Notes under the pieces: generated by a model | The model's database searches: none | Told to the model about the DNA's origin: nothing | What the model saw: only the letters and a program-made list of their open reading frames with translations | Part shown: piece by piece, positions 1 through 7,072 of the stretch | Layout of the letters: each line of letters begins with the position of its first letter | How positions within the stretch are numbered: the first letter of the stretch is position 1 | DNA from: an uncultured Eubacteriales bacterium | GTDB taxonomy: Bacteria > Bacillota > Clostridia > Christensenellales > UBA1242 | Reading direction: 5' to 3' | Assembly (NCBI GenBank): GCA_949096025.1 | Contig: CARXKP010000021.1 | Location: 1 to 14,194, forward strand | DNA: 14,194 bases | Translations under genes and position numbers: made by a program

Positions 1-1002
1 AGTCAATTTTTAGACAGAATAGAACTTGGCGATACTGTATATTATGATTTTGACGCAAATCAAAATAAGGTTTATAGACTTTATAAGAAATCAGAAAAAA
101 AGCAGTTCAATCTTGATCAGTTATATATAATTTCTAATATTGATGATAGCTATTATTATATTATACAAAATGGAAGTTCAAAAAATGTTAAAGTAGGCAG
201 ACATCAAAGTGGATTTTCAATTTATGACCTTGTAAACTTAGAAGAAAATGAAAACGGTATTTTTCTTGTGAATGCTCAAAAATTGCTTCCATTAAAAAAA
301 GCAATAGAGGAGTTTGGTGATATTAAGGTTAAGGACTTTAGTGTAACAAGGGTATTTGCAAATGAATTTTACAAAAAAGGAGTTTGTATTTCTCCTGTAG
401 ACAATCTTGAAAAGTTAGAGTATCTCCCAATTACTAAATTTGAAAAAAATATAAACTATGGTGATATTTATTTTGATTTAAGAATAGGTAAATCTCAGAA
501 GTATGTACTTGATGAATTTGCTACTGAAGATGTTGGAAGTCATTATTCAGCAATCTCTCTTGATAAATTTCCAAAAGTCACTAAAAATTCAACAACTGAA
601 GAAGTTACTGCTCGTACAAAAGACATATTAAAATATTTTTACGAGCAAAGGTCAGAACTTGAAAAAGTTGGCAAAAAGGTGGCGGAAGAGAAGCCTGATT
701 ATGATGAAAGTGAAATCTTAGGTGAATTTTATTTAGACGAACTTGAAGAGGATAACATTGGAAAATTCTATAGAGCGGTAAATTATAATGAAGAGGCTTT
801 AAATGATGAAATTAAAGTCTATCTTAAAGACTTGCCACCAATACTCGCTCGCGAGGGTGACAGCATTGTAATGGTTAAAGATGAATTTGGAAAGATTAAA
901 TACTACTTTACAACTAAGCACATCGAAAACTCTCTTGAGGAAAAGATAGAAGCCGAAGAACGCAGGCTTGCATATTTCAATAAGGGGGGAATATGGAAAT
1001 AA
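1..1002 (+). CDS. unrecognised soluble protein, C-terminal part only (5' truncated by window edge)
   Basis: I do not recognise this gene. Its reading frame is open without a stop from base 1, and no in-frame ATG occurs before about base 871. The GTG at 268 is therefore an internal codon, and the true start lies left of the window. The visible 333 residues are hydrophilic, with no membrane segment and no obvious catalytic motif. They alternate aromatic- and lysine-rich beta-like stretches (runs of Tyr around residues 50-55) with an acidic, probably helical region around residues 190-255 rich in Glu, Asp and Lys. The C-terminal 25 residues are strongly helical (EEKIEAEERRLAYF). The stop at 1000-1002 lies inside the next gene, an overlap of 10 bases, so the two are almost certainly co-transcribed and probably work together. 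The full length and the N-terminal domain, which would define the family, are not visible. Confidence 0.85.
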   Translation, partial: SQFLDRIELGDTVYYDFDANQNKVYRLYKKSEKKQFNLDQLYIISNIDDSYYYIIQNGSSKNVKVGRHQSGFSIYDLVNLEENENGIFLVNAQKLLPLKKAIEEFGDIKVKDFSVTRVFANEFYKKGVCISPVDNLEKLEYLPITKFEKNINYGDIYFDLRIGKSQKYVLDEFATEDVGSHYSAISLDKFPKVTKNSTTEEVTARTKDILKYFYEQRSELEKVGKKVAEEKPDYDESEILGEFYLDELEEDNIGKFYRAVNYNEEALNDEIKVYLKDLPPILAREGDSIVMVKDEFGKIKYYFTTKHIENSLEEKIEAEERRLAYFNKGGIWK

Positions 1003-2222
1003 CTAATAGAACCTCTGTAATAAAAAAGTATGTTGAACCAGATAAACTTAATATCTTTAGAGGGGTAGACAATAGAATTTTTGAAGTTGACAATAAAAAT
1101 ATTACATACTACATCCCATTTACTCACTATTATAAAGAGTCTGACAATGTATATAAGAGTTGGAAGAAAAGATATTATTTTTCGTCAAAAAGTGCTGAAA
1201 TAATAAAAAATAAAAAGCCTACACCTGGGAAAAATATAGGTTGTAATATTCACATTATTAACTGTGGTCACGGGGACAGCATATTAATTGAAAATCGTGA
1301 TGAGTATGCTGTAATTGATTTTGGCGGACGAGATAGTTATAGACAGGAAGAAAGCACGGAAAGTGCAAATCACTTTGCAGTTGATAAAAAGTGTGATAGT
1401 TGCATTGTAAAATATTATAAAAACCATATGCGTGGGAAAAAAATTAAAACAGCAGTTATCACTCATCTTCACGAGGACCATATATTTGATATAGACAAAG
1501 TTTCGCAAAACTTTGAAATTGAAAATCTATATATGCTTAAAACTTATCACGGTGAAAAATTTAAGGGTAAAAATAATTATAAACTCCTTGATAAGGCTAG
1601 AGCAGATGTAATTAACTTTGTTGATATTGAAGATATTAAAAATAGGACAGTTGAGCCATTTAAAGTTGGTTTTGCTAAGTTTGAAATTATAGGTCCTGTC
1701 GAGGATAGCGAGGATTTAAATGGAAACTCTCTTGTTCTTCTTATGACTTATAACAATATGAAAGTGTTATTTACAGGAGATATGACTAAGAAGGCAGAGC
1801 GTAGCATAATTGACCACTGCAGACTTAATAATATAAACTTAAAGGATATTTCAATACTTAAAGTTGCACATCACGGTTCTGATACATCATCTTCAAAACC
1901 ATTCTTAAATGAACTTGGCGATAATCTTACAAGTCTTATAAGTAGTGGAATTGAAGATAAATGCAAACAGACTGAAAAATTAAGAGAAAAGGGTATTGTT
2001 TATAACACCTCTGTTGACGGAACGGTTAATATAAAACTACTTCCAAAAGTTAAAGGTTATATAGTTGACACCGATAAAACAAGAAGTTTTAGAGCACCTA
2101 AGTCTTTACTTAAAAATAGTCGAGTCCTTGGCATTGTTAATAGACGAGAAAAAGATAACTTAAAGTCACTTTATTCGCCAGCACAGGATAAATTTATGGA
2201 TGAAGGCAATTATGCTTTTTAA
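993..2222 (+). CDS. stand-alone ComEC/Rec2-type metallo-beta-lactamase-fold hydrolase
   Basis: This is a 409-residue soluble protein carrying the MBL domain otherwise found at the C terminus of the DNA-uptake channel ComEC. The ComEC-type signature runs in order: GHGDSILIE at 92-100, VIDFGG at 107-112, the metal-binding motif HLHEDH at 158-163, NSLVLLM at 245-251, TGDM at 261-264 with Asp263, and KVAHHGSDTSSS at 290-301. All expected metal ligands are present, so it should be an active metal-dependent hydrolase, probably a nuclease or phosphodiesterase. It has none of ComEC's membrane segments. Residues 1-82 form an extra N-terminal region and the last 30 residues a basic tail, neither of which I recognise. 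The start ATG at 993 follows a purine-rich site (GGGGGGA, 984-990) and lies inside the end of the preceding gene, suggesting translational coupling. A terminator follows at 2265. The substrate is unknown. Genomic context is the only hint of a role, and it is cut off at the window edge. Confidence 0.9.
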   Translation: MEITNRTSVIKKYVEPDKLNIFRGVDNRIFEVDNKNITYYIPFTHYYKESDNVYKSWKKRYYFSSKSAEIIKNKKPTPGKNIGCNIHIINCGHGDSILIENRDEYAVIDFGGRDSYRQEESTESANHFAVDKKCDSCIVKYYKNHMRGKKIKTAVITHLHEDHIFDIDKVSQNFEIENLYMLKTYHGEKFKGKNNYKLLDKARADVINFVDIEDIKNRTVEPFKVGFAKFEIIGPVEDSEDLNGNSLVLLMTYNNMKVLFTGDMTKKAERSIIDHCRLNNINLKDISILKVAHHGSDTSSSKPFLNELGDNLTSLISSGIEDKCKQTEKLREKGIVYNTSVDGTVNIKLLPKVKGYIVDTDKTRSFRAPKSLLKNSRVLGIVNRREKDNLKSLYSPAQDKFMDEGNYAF

Positions 2223-2264
2223 TATATACTTTATATACTTTCTTTTAAATTTGTAAAATATATG

Positions 2265-2293
2265 AAAAAAGACCTAAAATCAGGTCTTTTTTT
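2265..2293. terminator. bidirectional intrinsic terminator between the convergent MBL and SDR genes
   Basis: The stem GACCT (2271-2275) pairs with AGGTC (2282-2286) around a 6-base loop. It is flanked by A6 on the left and T7 on the right, which extend the stem and supply a U tract in both directions. It lies about 40 bases after the MBL stop and about 35 bases beyond the end of the SDR gene on the other strand, so it can serve both convergent units. Confidence 0.9.
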
Positions 2294-2328
2294 AGTAAAA
2301 TTCATTAAGATTGCACAAAAATTATGTT

Positions 2329-3120
2329 TTATTTATCTCTATAGAATACTTTTGTCATAACTTTTAAAACCCAAGTTCTAGGGAAGAATTTTTGAACTTG
2401 ATATAAGAATTTATTTCTTGCTCCCATAACATATTGAGGCTTGAGTTTCTTTTTAGCAATGATTTTTGTAATAATTTTTGTTGCCTTTTCAATAGACATA
2501 CGTTTATCTTCACGACTATCAATGCGTTCGGCTGAAAGTCTAATTGCCTCTTTATAACGGTCGTTTGTTACAAAACTCTTCTGACGATTTTTTGTAAAGT
2601 TTGTTTTAATGTCGCAAGGGCATATGGCTGTTGATTGTATTTTTGTTTTACATAATTCCATTCTTAAACAGTCACTTAAACTACTTACTGCCGCTTTGCT
2701 AGAACAATAAAATGCTCTAAAAGGAAGAGGAAACAATGCACAAGCAGAACTTATGTTTATAATTCTTCCATCCTCTCTTATAAGTGGAAGAGCGCATTGA
2801 ATTGCATTAATTGTTCCCATAACATTGACATCATACTCTTTTTGTATCATTTTATTATCAATAAGTTCAACTGCTCCTGACAGACCAAAACCAGAACAAG
2901 GGATAAGAATATCTATCTTGTCAATCTTTTTTGAAATATCATCAAAGATAATTTTCATTGCATCAAAATTTGATACATCACAGTTATAATCGTCGCCTTC
3001 AAGGCTGATTCCAATAACATTATCGCCGTTTTGAGAGTAGTAGTTACGCAGTGCTTGACCGATTCCACTTGAAGAACCGGTAATAATAATATTCTTTGTG
3101 GTTTTTACTTTTTTCATCAT
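2329..3120 (-). CDS. short-chain dehydrogenase/reductase (SDR) family oxidoreductase
   Basis: A classical-type SDR of 263 residues with an N-terminal Rossmann fold. The cofactor motif TGSSSGIG is at 14-21, the active-site Asn at 99 (DVNVMG), the catalytic Ser at 124/125 (NISSA), and YxxxK at Tyr138-Lys142. The usual NNAG motif after beta-4 is replaced by PCSG at 74-77, and the usual PG after beta-6 reads CPCDIKT at 168-174, so it is a divergent member. The family carries out NAD(P)-dependent reduction or oxidation of a carbonyl or hydroxyl, but the substrate cannot be told from sequence. It begins with tandem ATG codons preceded by GGAGAA. The second ATG, at 3117, has the better spacing and may be the real start, giving 262 residues. 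It is a single-gene unit, convergent with the MBL gene and divergent from the SHOCT gene. The basic, aromatic C-terminal 25 residues could contact a membrane, which is only a guess. Confidence 0.93.
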   Translation of the reverse strand: MMKKVKTTKNIIITGSSSGIGQALRNYYSQNGDNVIGISLEGDDYNCDVSNFDAMKIIFDDISKKIDKIDILIPCSGFGLSGAVELIDNKMIQKEYDVNVMGTINAIQCALPLIREDGRIINISSACALFPLPFRAFYCSSKAAVSSLSDCLRMELCKTKIQSTAICPCDIKTNFTKNRQKSFVTNDRYKEAIRLSAERIDSREDKRMSIEKATKIITKIIAKKKLKPQYVMGARNKFLYQVQKFFPRTWVLKVMTKVFYRDK

Positions 3121-3176
3121 AATTCTCCGTTATATAATTTACTTGATATGTATATAATTAAATATATGCCTAAATA

Positions 3177-3205
3177 AGTATATAATAAATCATAAAAACC
3201 ACCAA
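3177..3205 (-). promoter_or_regulatory. candidate sigma-A promoter for the SDR gene
   Basis: On the minus strand, TTGGTG (3205-3200) and TATACT (3182-3177) are separated by 17 bases. The -10 box is good and the -35 box weak. The predicted transcript start near 3170 leaves a leader of about 50 bases that is very rich in alternating A and T. Confidence 0.4.
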
Positions 3206-3210
3206 ATGAT

Positions 3211-3239
3211 TTGACAAGTTTTTTTATTGATGTTAAAAT
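3211..3239 (+). promoter_or_regulatory. strong sigma-A promoter for the SHOCT membrane protein
   Basis: A perfect TTGACA (3211-3216), a 17-base spacer and TAAAAT (3234-3239) with an upstream TG at 3231-3232 form an extended -10 promoter. Transcription should start near 3246, ahead of the AGGAGG at about 3259-3265. This shows that the TTG at 3211 is a -35 element and not a start codon. Confidence 0.85.
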
Positions 3240-3270
3240 AATATGTAAAGGTAGCCTTGAGGAGGTAAAG

Positions 3271-3753
3271 ATGAATCAAACTAAAAAGGTTTTGATTATT
3301 GTTGCAATCATATTTGCTTTTTTTGATGTAGCATTTGATATATATGATATTGTTAGATTTTTTCAAACAGAACCTGCTTATAGAGCATCAGTTTTTTATG
3401 TAGTTTTTTCATTTATTTCTTTATTTGCTTCTCTTGCCATTGCAATTTTGCTAATTTTGGCAATTTGGAAGAATGGAAGCCTATTTAGAGTTAGATATGG
3501 TATGTATATGACTGCACTTGTGCTTTCAATTATCTTAAATCTTTTCTCTGTTACCACTGTTTTACTTGTAATTACAATGTTCTTATCTGATTGGGTTTGG
3601 ATTAAACCTGAAAAAGACAAGAAATTTGAAAATAATGTTGAGAGATTTAAAGAACTCAGTAAAGAAGAGCGAATTGCAAAATTGAGAGTTCGTCACGATA
3701 ATGGAGAAATCTCAGACGAGGAGTTTCAAGAGGAACTTACAAAATTGTTATAA
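3271..3753 (+). CDS. membrane protein with C-terminal SHOCT domain
   Basis: A 160-residue protein with hydrophobic segments at about 7-28, 41-66 and 76-105, the last possibly two helices, followed by a soluble tail. The final 27 residues (about 134-160: IAKLRVRHDNGEISDEEF and onward) match the SHOCT pattern, a short helical module of a basic helix, a GxI turn and an acidic helix ending in LL. SHOCT modules sit at the ends of many membrane proteins, are thought to mediate oligomerisation, and have no known catalytic role. The start at 3271 is chosen because GAGGAGG precedes it at the right spacing and the promoter occupies the upstream extension of the frame. It is a single-gene unit with its own promoter and terminator. 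No specific function can be assigned. Confidence 0.85.
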   Translation: MNQTKKVLIIVAIIFAFFDVAFDIYDIVRFFQTEPAYRASVFYVVFSFISLFASLAIAILLILAIWKNGSLFRVRYGMYMTALVLSIILNLFSVTTVLLVITMFLSDWVWIKPEKDKKFENNVERFKELSKEERIAKLRVRHDNGEISDEEFQEELTKLL

Positions 3754-3766
3754 CCTTATTAAATGC

Positions 3767-3794
3767 AAAAGGCAGTAGGAAACTACTGCCTTTT
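3767..3794. terminator. bidirectional terminator shared by the SHOCT gene and tadA
   Basis: An 8-bp stem GGCAGTAG (3771-3778) / CTACTGCC (3783-3790) is closed by a GAAA loop and flanked by A4 and T4, so it reads as a terminator on both strands. The last codons and the TAG stop of tadA (ending at 3783 on the minus strand) form one arm of the stem. Confidence 0.92.
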
Positions 3795-4262
3795 AATTTT
3801 ATCTTTGGTGCATAATGTACTTTTTCTTTTGTTTCCAAAAAAGGAGACAAGAAGAGATGAAATTTCTTGTGAATAGGTATCATTAAAATTTATTTCTACT
3901 TTATGATTTAGTCTTTGACTTTTTAAAATGCTTTCACATAATAAATCTCCAGAGGTTTTTTCTCTGCACCCATAAATAAGTTTTGACATTCTAGCATTTG
4001 CTATTGCACCTGCACACATAGGGCAGGGTTCAAGTGTAACATAGATTTCCGCGTCATCAAGTCGCCAAGAATTTAACTTTTTACAAGCCTTTTCAATGGC
4101 AATGATTTCTGCGTGTTTGATTGCATTTTGACTTTTTTCTCTATTGTTATGACCTCTTGAAATGATTTTACCATTGTAAACGACAACCGCTCCTATTGGT
4201 ACTTCATCTTTTTCATAAGCCTTTTTTGCTTCCTTTAAAGCTTCCTTCATAAAATCTATCAT
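3783..4262 (-). CDS. tadA: tRNA-specific adenosine deaminase (A34 to I34)
   Basis: A 159-residue zinc-dependent deaminase of the cytidine deaminase fold. The HAE motif at 50-52 supplies a zinc ligand and the catalytic Glu52, and PCPMC at 79-83 supplies the two cysteine ligands. PIGAVVV at 22-28 is the conserved entry strand. The enzyme converts wobble adenosine 34 of tRNA-Arg(ACG) to inosine and acts in the cytoplasm as a homodimer. Length and motifs are typical of bacterial TadA rather than free-nucleotide deaminases. The C-terminal 20 residues are basic (GNKRKSTLCTKDKIKRQ), consistent with tRNA contact. No Shine-Dalgarno sequence precedes either Met1 or Met5, and the best promoter predicts a transcript that begins at or next to the first ATG. 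The stop codon is embedded in the terminator shared with the convergent SHOCT gene. Confidence 0.96.
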   Translation of the reverse strand: MIDFMKEALKEAKKAYEKDEVPIGAVVVYNGKIISRGHNNREKSQNAIKHAEIIAIEKACKKLNSWRLDDAEIYVTLEPCPMCAGAIANARMSKLIYGCREKTSGDLLCESILKSQRLNHKVEINFNDTYSQEISSLLVSFFGNKRKSTLCTKDKIKRQ

Positions 4263-4268
4263 AATATT

Positions 4269-4296
4269 ATTTTAATTATAAATTTTAAAATGTAAA
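4269..4296 (-). promoter_or_regulatory. candidate tadA promoter predicting a leaderless mRNA
   Basis: On the minus strand, TTTACA (4296-4291), a 16-base spacer and TAAAAT (4274-4269) lie just before the tadA ATG at 4262-4260. Initiation 7 bases after the -10 box would fall on the A of the ATG. No ribosome binding site is visible between them. Confidence 0.5.
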
Positions 4297-4305
4297 GACT
4301 TTTAT

Positions 4306-4334
4306 TTGTATTTTATGATTAATTATTGTATACT
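4306..4334 (+). promoter_or_regulatory. candidate promoter for the first CPBP protease
   Basis: TTGTAT (4306-4311), a 17-base spacer and TATACT (4329-4334) stand divergently to the tadA promoter. The -10 is good and the -35 weak. The start codon at 4357 follows AAAGGAAG. Confidence 0.45.
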
Positions 4335-4356
4335 TGATTAGGCAAAAAGGAAGTTT

Positions 4357-5337
4357 ATGATAAATAATAATAATCAAATAAAACAGGAAATCGAAAAGCG
4401 TTCTATATATAACGACACTGATAGTGGCAAGATGTTTTTGTATGCTCTTTTGGCACCATTTATTTTGTCGCTTTTAATTTCAGTAGTCGTTTCTTCTATT
4501 GCTTCTGGTCAAGATATTAAGTCAGATGTAATAACAGGACATTTTGGTTATGATATTGTTTCCTCTTTTCTTGTATTTGCAGTACTTGTTTCATTAGTTT
4601 TTATTTATAATAAGCAAAATAAGATAAGTCATAAAGCACTAAACTTGAAATTTAAGATGAAATGGCATACCTACTTGATTTTGATTGCAATAGCAGTTAC
4701 TTCACTTTTGGGCATTCAGTATTTTATAAGTACTATTGATGATTTTCTTAAACTTGTGCATTTCCCTCTGCAATCTGATTTAGGGGGACTTTCTCCTACA
4801 AACGGTTGGATGTATATCCTTTCAGTAATTTTTCTTGCTATTACTCCTGCCTTATGCGAGGAACTTGTATTTAGGGGAGTTATACTTAACGGCTTAAGGT
4901 CAAGATTTAATGACTATATTGCCATAACACTTTCGGCTCTTATGTTTGCACTTATGCATAGCAGTCTGCAACAACTTGTTTATCCATTTTTGATGGGGTT
5001 GATTATGGGCTGGATTGTGGTAAGAACTGGTTCACTTGTAAGTTCAATGCTCGTACATTTAATTAATAATTTCCTAGTTGTAACCTTTGCATTTATTCAA
5101 AACAAGACAGGCTTTTCATTTGACCTTCCGCATAAATGGTGGTTTTATTTGCTAGCGATTGCTCTTGTACTTATAACATTTGCTATTTACTATATTATAG
5201 ATAGGTTTTATTTTAAACATAAAAGTTATGAAACAAGAGAAAAGACTTCAATAAAAACTTCAAAATATCTCTATATTTCCTTTGGAGTTTCTGCCATTTT
5301 ATATCTGGTCGCAACGATTTTGGCTATAGCCGCCTAA
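4357..5337 (+). CDS. CPBP family intramembrane glutamic metalloprotease
   Basis: A 326-residue polytopic protein. After a polar N terminus of about 25 residues come hydrophobic segments at about 26-50, 66-85, 105-124, 152-170, 187-203, 207-222, 227-247, 262-282 and 305-325. The CPBP (formerly CAAX protease or Abi) motifs are all present: EExxxR as Glu168-Glu169-Leu-Val-Phe-Arg173, FxxxH ending in His201, and HxxxN as His234 to Asn238. The family cleaves or processes membrane-associated proteins and peptides. Bacterial members have been linked to bacteriocin immunity, surface protein handling and stress responses, but no substrate is indicated here. AAAGGAAG precedes the ATG. It is followed by a second CPBP gene after 122 bases that contain promoters but no clear terminator. 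Confidence 0.94.
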   Translation: MINNNNQIKQEIEKRSIYNDTDSGKMFLYALLAPFILSLLISVVVSSIASGQDIKSDVITGHFGYDIVSSFLVFAVLVSLVFIYNKQNKISHKALNLKFKMKWHTYLILIAIAVTSLLGIQYFISTIDDFLKLVHFPLQSDLGGLSPTNGWMYILSVIFLAITPALCEELVFRGVILNGLRSRFNDYIAITLSALMFALMHSSLQQLVYPFLMGLIMGWIVVRTGSLVSSMLVHLINNFLVVTFAFIQNKTGFSFDLPHKWWFYLLAIALVLITFAIYYIIDRFYFKHKSYETREKTSIKTSKYLYISFGVSAILYLVATILAIAA

Positions 5338-5343
5338 ATTGAT

Positions 5344-5373
5344 TTGACAAATTGCGACAATATGTATTATAAA
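5344..5373 (+). promoter_or_regulatory. upstream promoter candidate for the second CPBP gene and rlmH
   Basis: A perfect TTGACA (5344-5349) is followed after 18 bases by TATAAA (5368-5373), or after 15 bases by TATTAT (5365-5370). Either would give a leader of roughly 80 bases. Confidence 0.5.
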
Positions 5374-5389
5374 AAAACAATAAATACGC

Positions 5390-5418
5390 TTGAAATCTTA
5401 AAAATTTTATAATATATT
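5390..5418 (+). promoter_or_regulatory. downstream promoter candidate for the second CPBP gene and rlmH
   Basis: TTGAAA (5390-5395), a 17-base spacer and TATATT (5413-5418) are each one base from consensus. Initiation near 5425 would give a leader of about 35 bases ending in AAAGGGAG before the ATG at 5460. Confidence 0.55.
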
Positions 5419-5459
5419 TAACTATGTAAAGCGTAGAATACAAAAGTAAAGGGAGAATA

Positions 5460-6617
5460 ATGTCTTATAGAAACAAACTAATCAGGGTTACTATGCTGTG
5501 TTACCTTCCAATTGTTGTGATGTTTGCTACAATAAGAATGTTATCAGCGTTTGGGGTACTTGATTTTTTAAAAAATGATATCGGAAGTTATTTACTCAAT
5601 TTGATTGTACAGGTTGGGTTGCTATTTTGTGTTTCATTCTTTTTATTTGGCAGGCTTATAAAAAGTTCAAATAAAAATGTTGCCAAGTTTTTTGGCTTTA
5701 AAAAGATAAAATTTAATCAGGTTTGCCTGTCTATCGTAATAGGAATAGTAGTATATATTTTAAATGTACTTATTACAACCTTTTTTAATGCATTTCTTAC
5801 TGCCTTTGGCTATCACTTTTCTTCTGGCTCGCCAATGAAATCATATCCATTTTGGCTTTTGATTGTTGAACTTATTTTTACTGCAGTACTTCCAGCAGTA
5901 TGTGAAGAAACAGCACATAGAGGGCTTTTGCTTAAAGGATTGTCGCCACTTGGGCTTTGGGGTTCGATATTCTTTTCAGCACTATTTTTTGGACTTTTGC
6001 ACTTAAATATTGAACAGGCATTTTATGCAACCTTAATAGGTATGCTTGTGGGATATATAGCACTGGGCTGTGAAAGTATTTTCCCTGCAATGATTATCCA
6101 TTTTATGAATAATGCTATTTCTGTGTTTATGGGATACTCATCCTTTCACGGACTTGGACTGAATAAAGGTTTTGTAATTTTAGATGCTTGGCTTTCAAAT
6201 TCGCCAATACTTGGAATGCTATTTATGGTGCTTCTTATTGCAGTCTTATTCATTGTATTGAAGTTCTTATTGAAACGATTATTTAGACAATCTGCTTTTG
6301 ATAAAATGAATACAATGCAAAGAGCAATGATAGAGCAATATGAAAGAGAAAAATACTTAAAAGAAGTTGAATTACTTTCAAGAGGAAATGGAGAAGAATT
6401 TTCAGAGAACAATTTGAGAGAAGAGTTCTTTGAGAAGTTTGATGAAAAATATAGTGAGAGAGCCTTAAAGAGTGGTTTGCAGAGTGATATTTCTCACAAG
6501 TTACAACAGGATGAAGGTGAGTTTAAACTCGATAAAATTAATAAAGTACTTATTTATACAACTTTTATTATTGTTGGAGTTATAACTATATTTTCATTTA
6601 TTTGGGGCATTTTATGA
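5460..6617 (+). CDS. CPBP family intramembrane protease with charged C-terminal extension
   Basis: This is a 385-residue membrane protein of the same family as its upstream neighbour but clearly diverged. The motif residues are Glu149-Glu150-Thr-Ala-His-Arg154, His181 (FGLLH) and His214 to Asn218 (HFMNN), so the catalytic set is complete. Hydrophobic segments cover about 10-36, 42-65, 85-112, 131-148, 165-182, 188-222 and 248-273. It differs from the first CPBP in its end: residues 275-360 are a highly charged region likely to be helical or coiled coil (for example IEQYEREKYLKEVELLSRG), followed by one more membrane helix at about 362-384. The start has AAAGGGAG ahead of it. Its stop overlaps the rlmH start as ATGA, so the two genes are translationally coupled. 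Its substrate is unknown. Confidence 0.93.
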   Translation: MSYRNKLIRVTMLCYLPIVVMFATIRMLSAFGVLDFLKNDIGSYLLNLIVQVGLLFCVSFFLFGRLIKSSNKNVAKFFGFKKIKFNQVCLSIVIGIVVYILNVLITTFFNAFLTAFGYHFSSGSPMKSYPFWLLIVELIFTAVLPAVCEETAHRGLLLKGLSPLGLWGSIFFSALFFGLLHLNIEQAFYATLIGMLVGYIALGCESIFPAMIIHFMNNAISVFMGYSSFHGLGLNKGFVILDAWLSNSPILGMLFMVLLIAVLFIVLKFLLKRLFRQSAFDKMNTMQRAMIEQYEREKYLKEVELLSRGNGEEFSENNLREEFFEKFDEKYSERALKSGLQSDISHKLQQDEGEFKLDKINKVLIYTTFIIVGVITIFSFIWGIL

Positions 6618-7072
6618 TAACTATTAATATAGTTTGTGTTGGAAACCTTAAGGAAAAGTTTTGGTCTGAAGCAGAGAAAGAATACCTTAAAAGATTGTCA
6701 AGATTTTGTAAGGTGGTGGTAAAAGAAGTTGAAGAACAAAACAAATATGAGGTTGTTGACAAAATAATTTCTGTTGAGGGAGAAAAAATTTTGTCTGCAC
6801 TGGAAGGTAAAAGTATTTTACTTGATATTCAAGGAAAAGAACTAACAAGCGAGCAGTTTGCCTCAAAGATAAAAGATATTTCTCTAAAGAGTAGCAGTAT
6901 AACTTTTGTTATAGGTGGCTCTTATGGTGTAAGCAGTGATGTAAAAAGAAAAATAGAGGATAAAGTTTCCTTTGGAAAGGTGACTTATCCTCATAATCTT
7001 GCAAGAATTATATTACTTGAACAAATTTATAGAGCATTTATGATTAATTCAAATAGTAAATATCATAAATGA
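6614..7072 (+). CDS. rlmH: 23S rRNA (pseudouridine-1915-N3)-methyltransferase RlmH
   Basis: A 152-residue SPOUT-class methyltransferase. It uses S-adenosylmethionine to methylate N3 of pseudouridine 1915 in helix 69 of 23S rRNA, in the assembled 70S ribosome. Family marks are the N terminus IVCVGNLKEKFW, the trefoil-knot cofactor loop IGGSYGV at 100-106, and the highly conserved C-terminal block from YPHNLAR at 125 through LLEQIYRA to the terminal YHK at 150-152. Length is typical. The start at 6614 is preferred over the TTG at 6602 because it matches the family N terminus and forms a 4-base ATGA overlap with the preceding CPBP gene. In many Bacillota rlmH is a single conserved gene, so coupling to a membrane protease is a lineage-specific arrangement. 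No clear terminator is visible in the 83 bases before the convergent DUF378 gene. Confidence 0.97.
   Translation: MITINIVCVGNLKEKFWSEAEKEYLKRLSRFCKVVVKEVEEQNKYEVVDKIISVEGEKILSALEGKSILLDIQGKELTSEQFASKIKDISLKSSSITFVIGGSYGVSSDVKRKIEDKVSFGKVTYPHNLARIILLEQIYRAFMINSNSKYHK

Noticed and set aside
268..1002. GTG at 268 as the start of the first gene
   Set aside because: The frame is open and codes protein-like sequence back to base 1, and there is no ribosome binding site before the GTG.
3211..3270. N-terminal extension of the SHOCT protein from TTG at 3211
   Set aside because: That TTG is the first part of a perfect -35 box, and a strong ribosome binding site precedes the ATG at 3271.
6602..6613. 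TTG start for rlmH at 6602
   Set aside because: The family N terminus begins at the ATG at 6614, which also forms the ATGA overlap.
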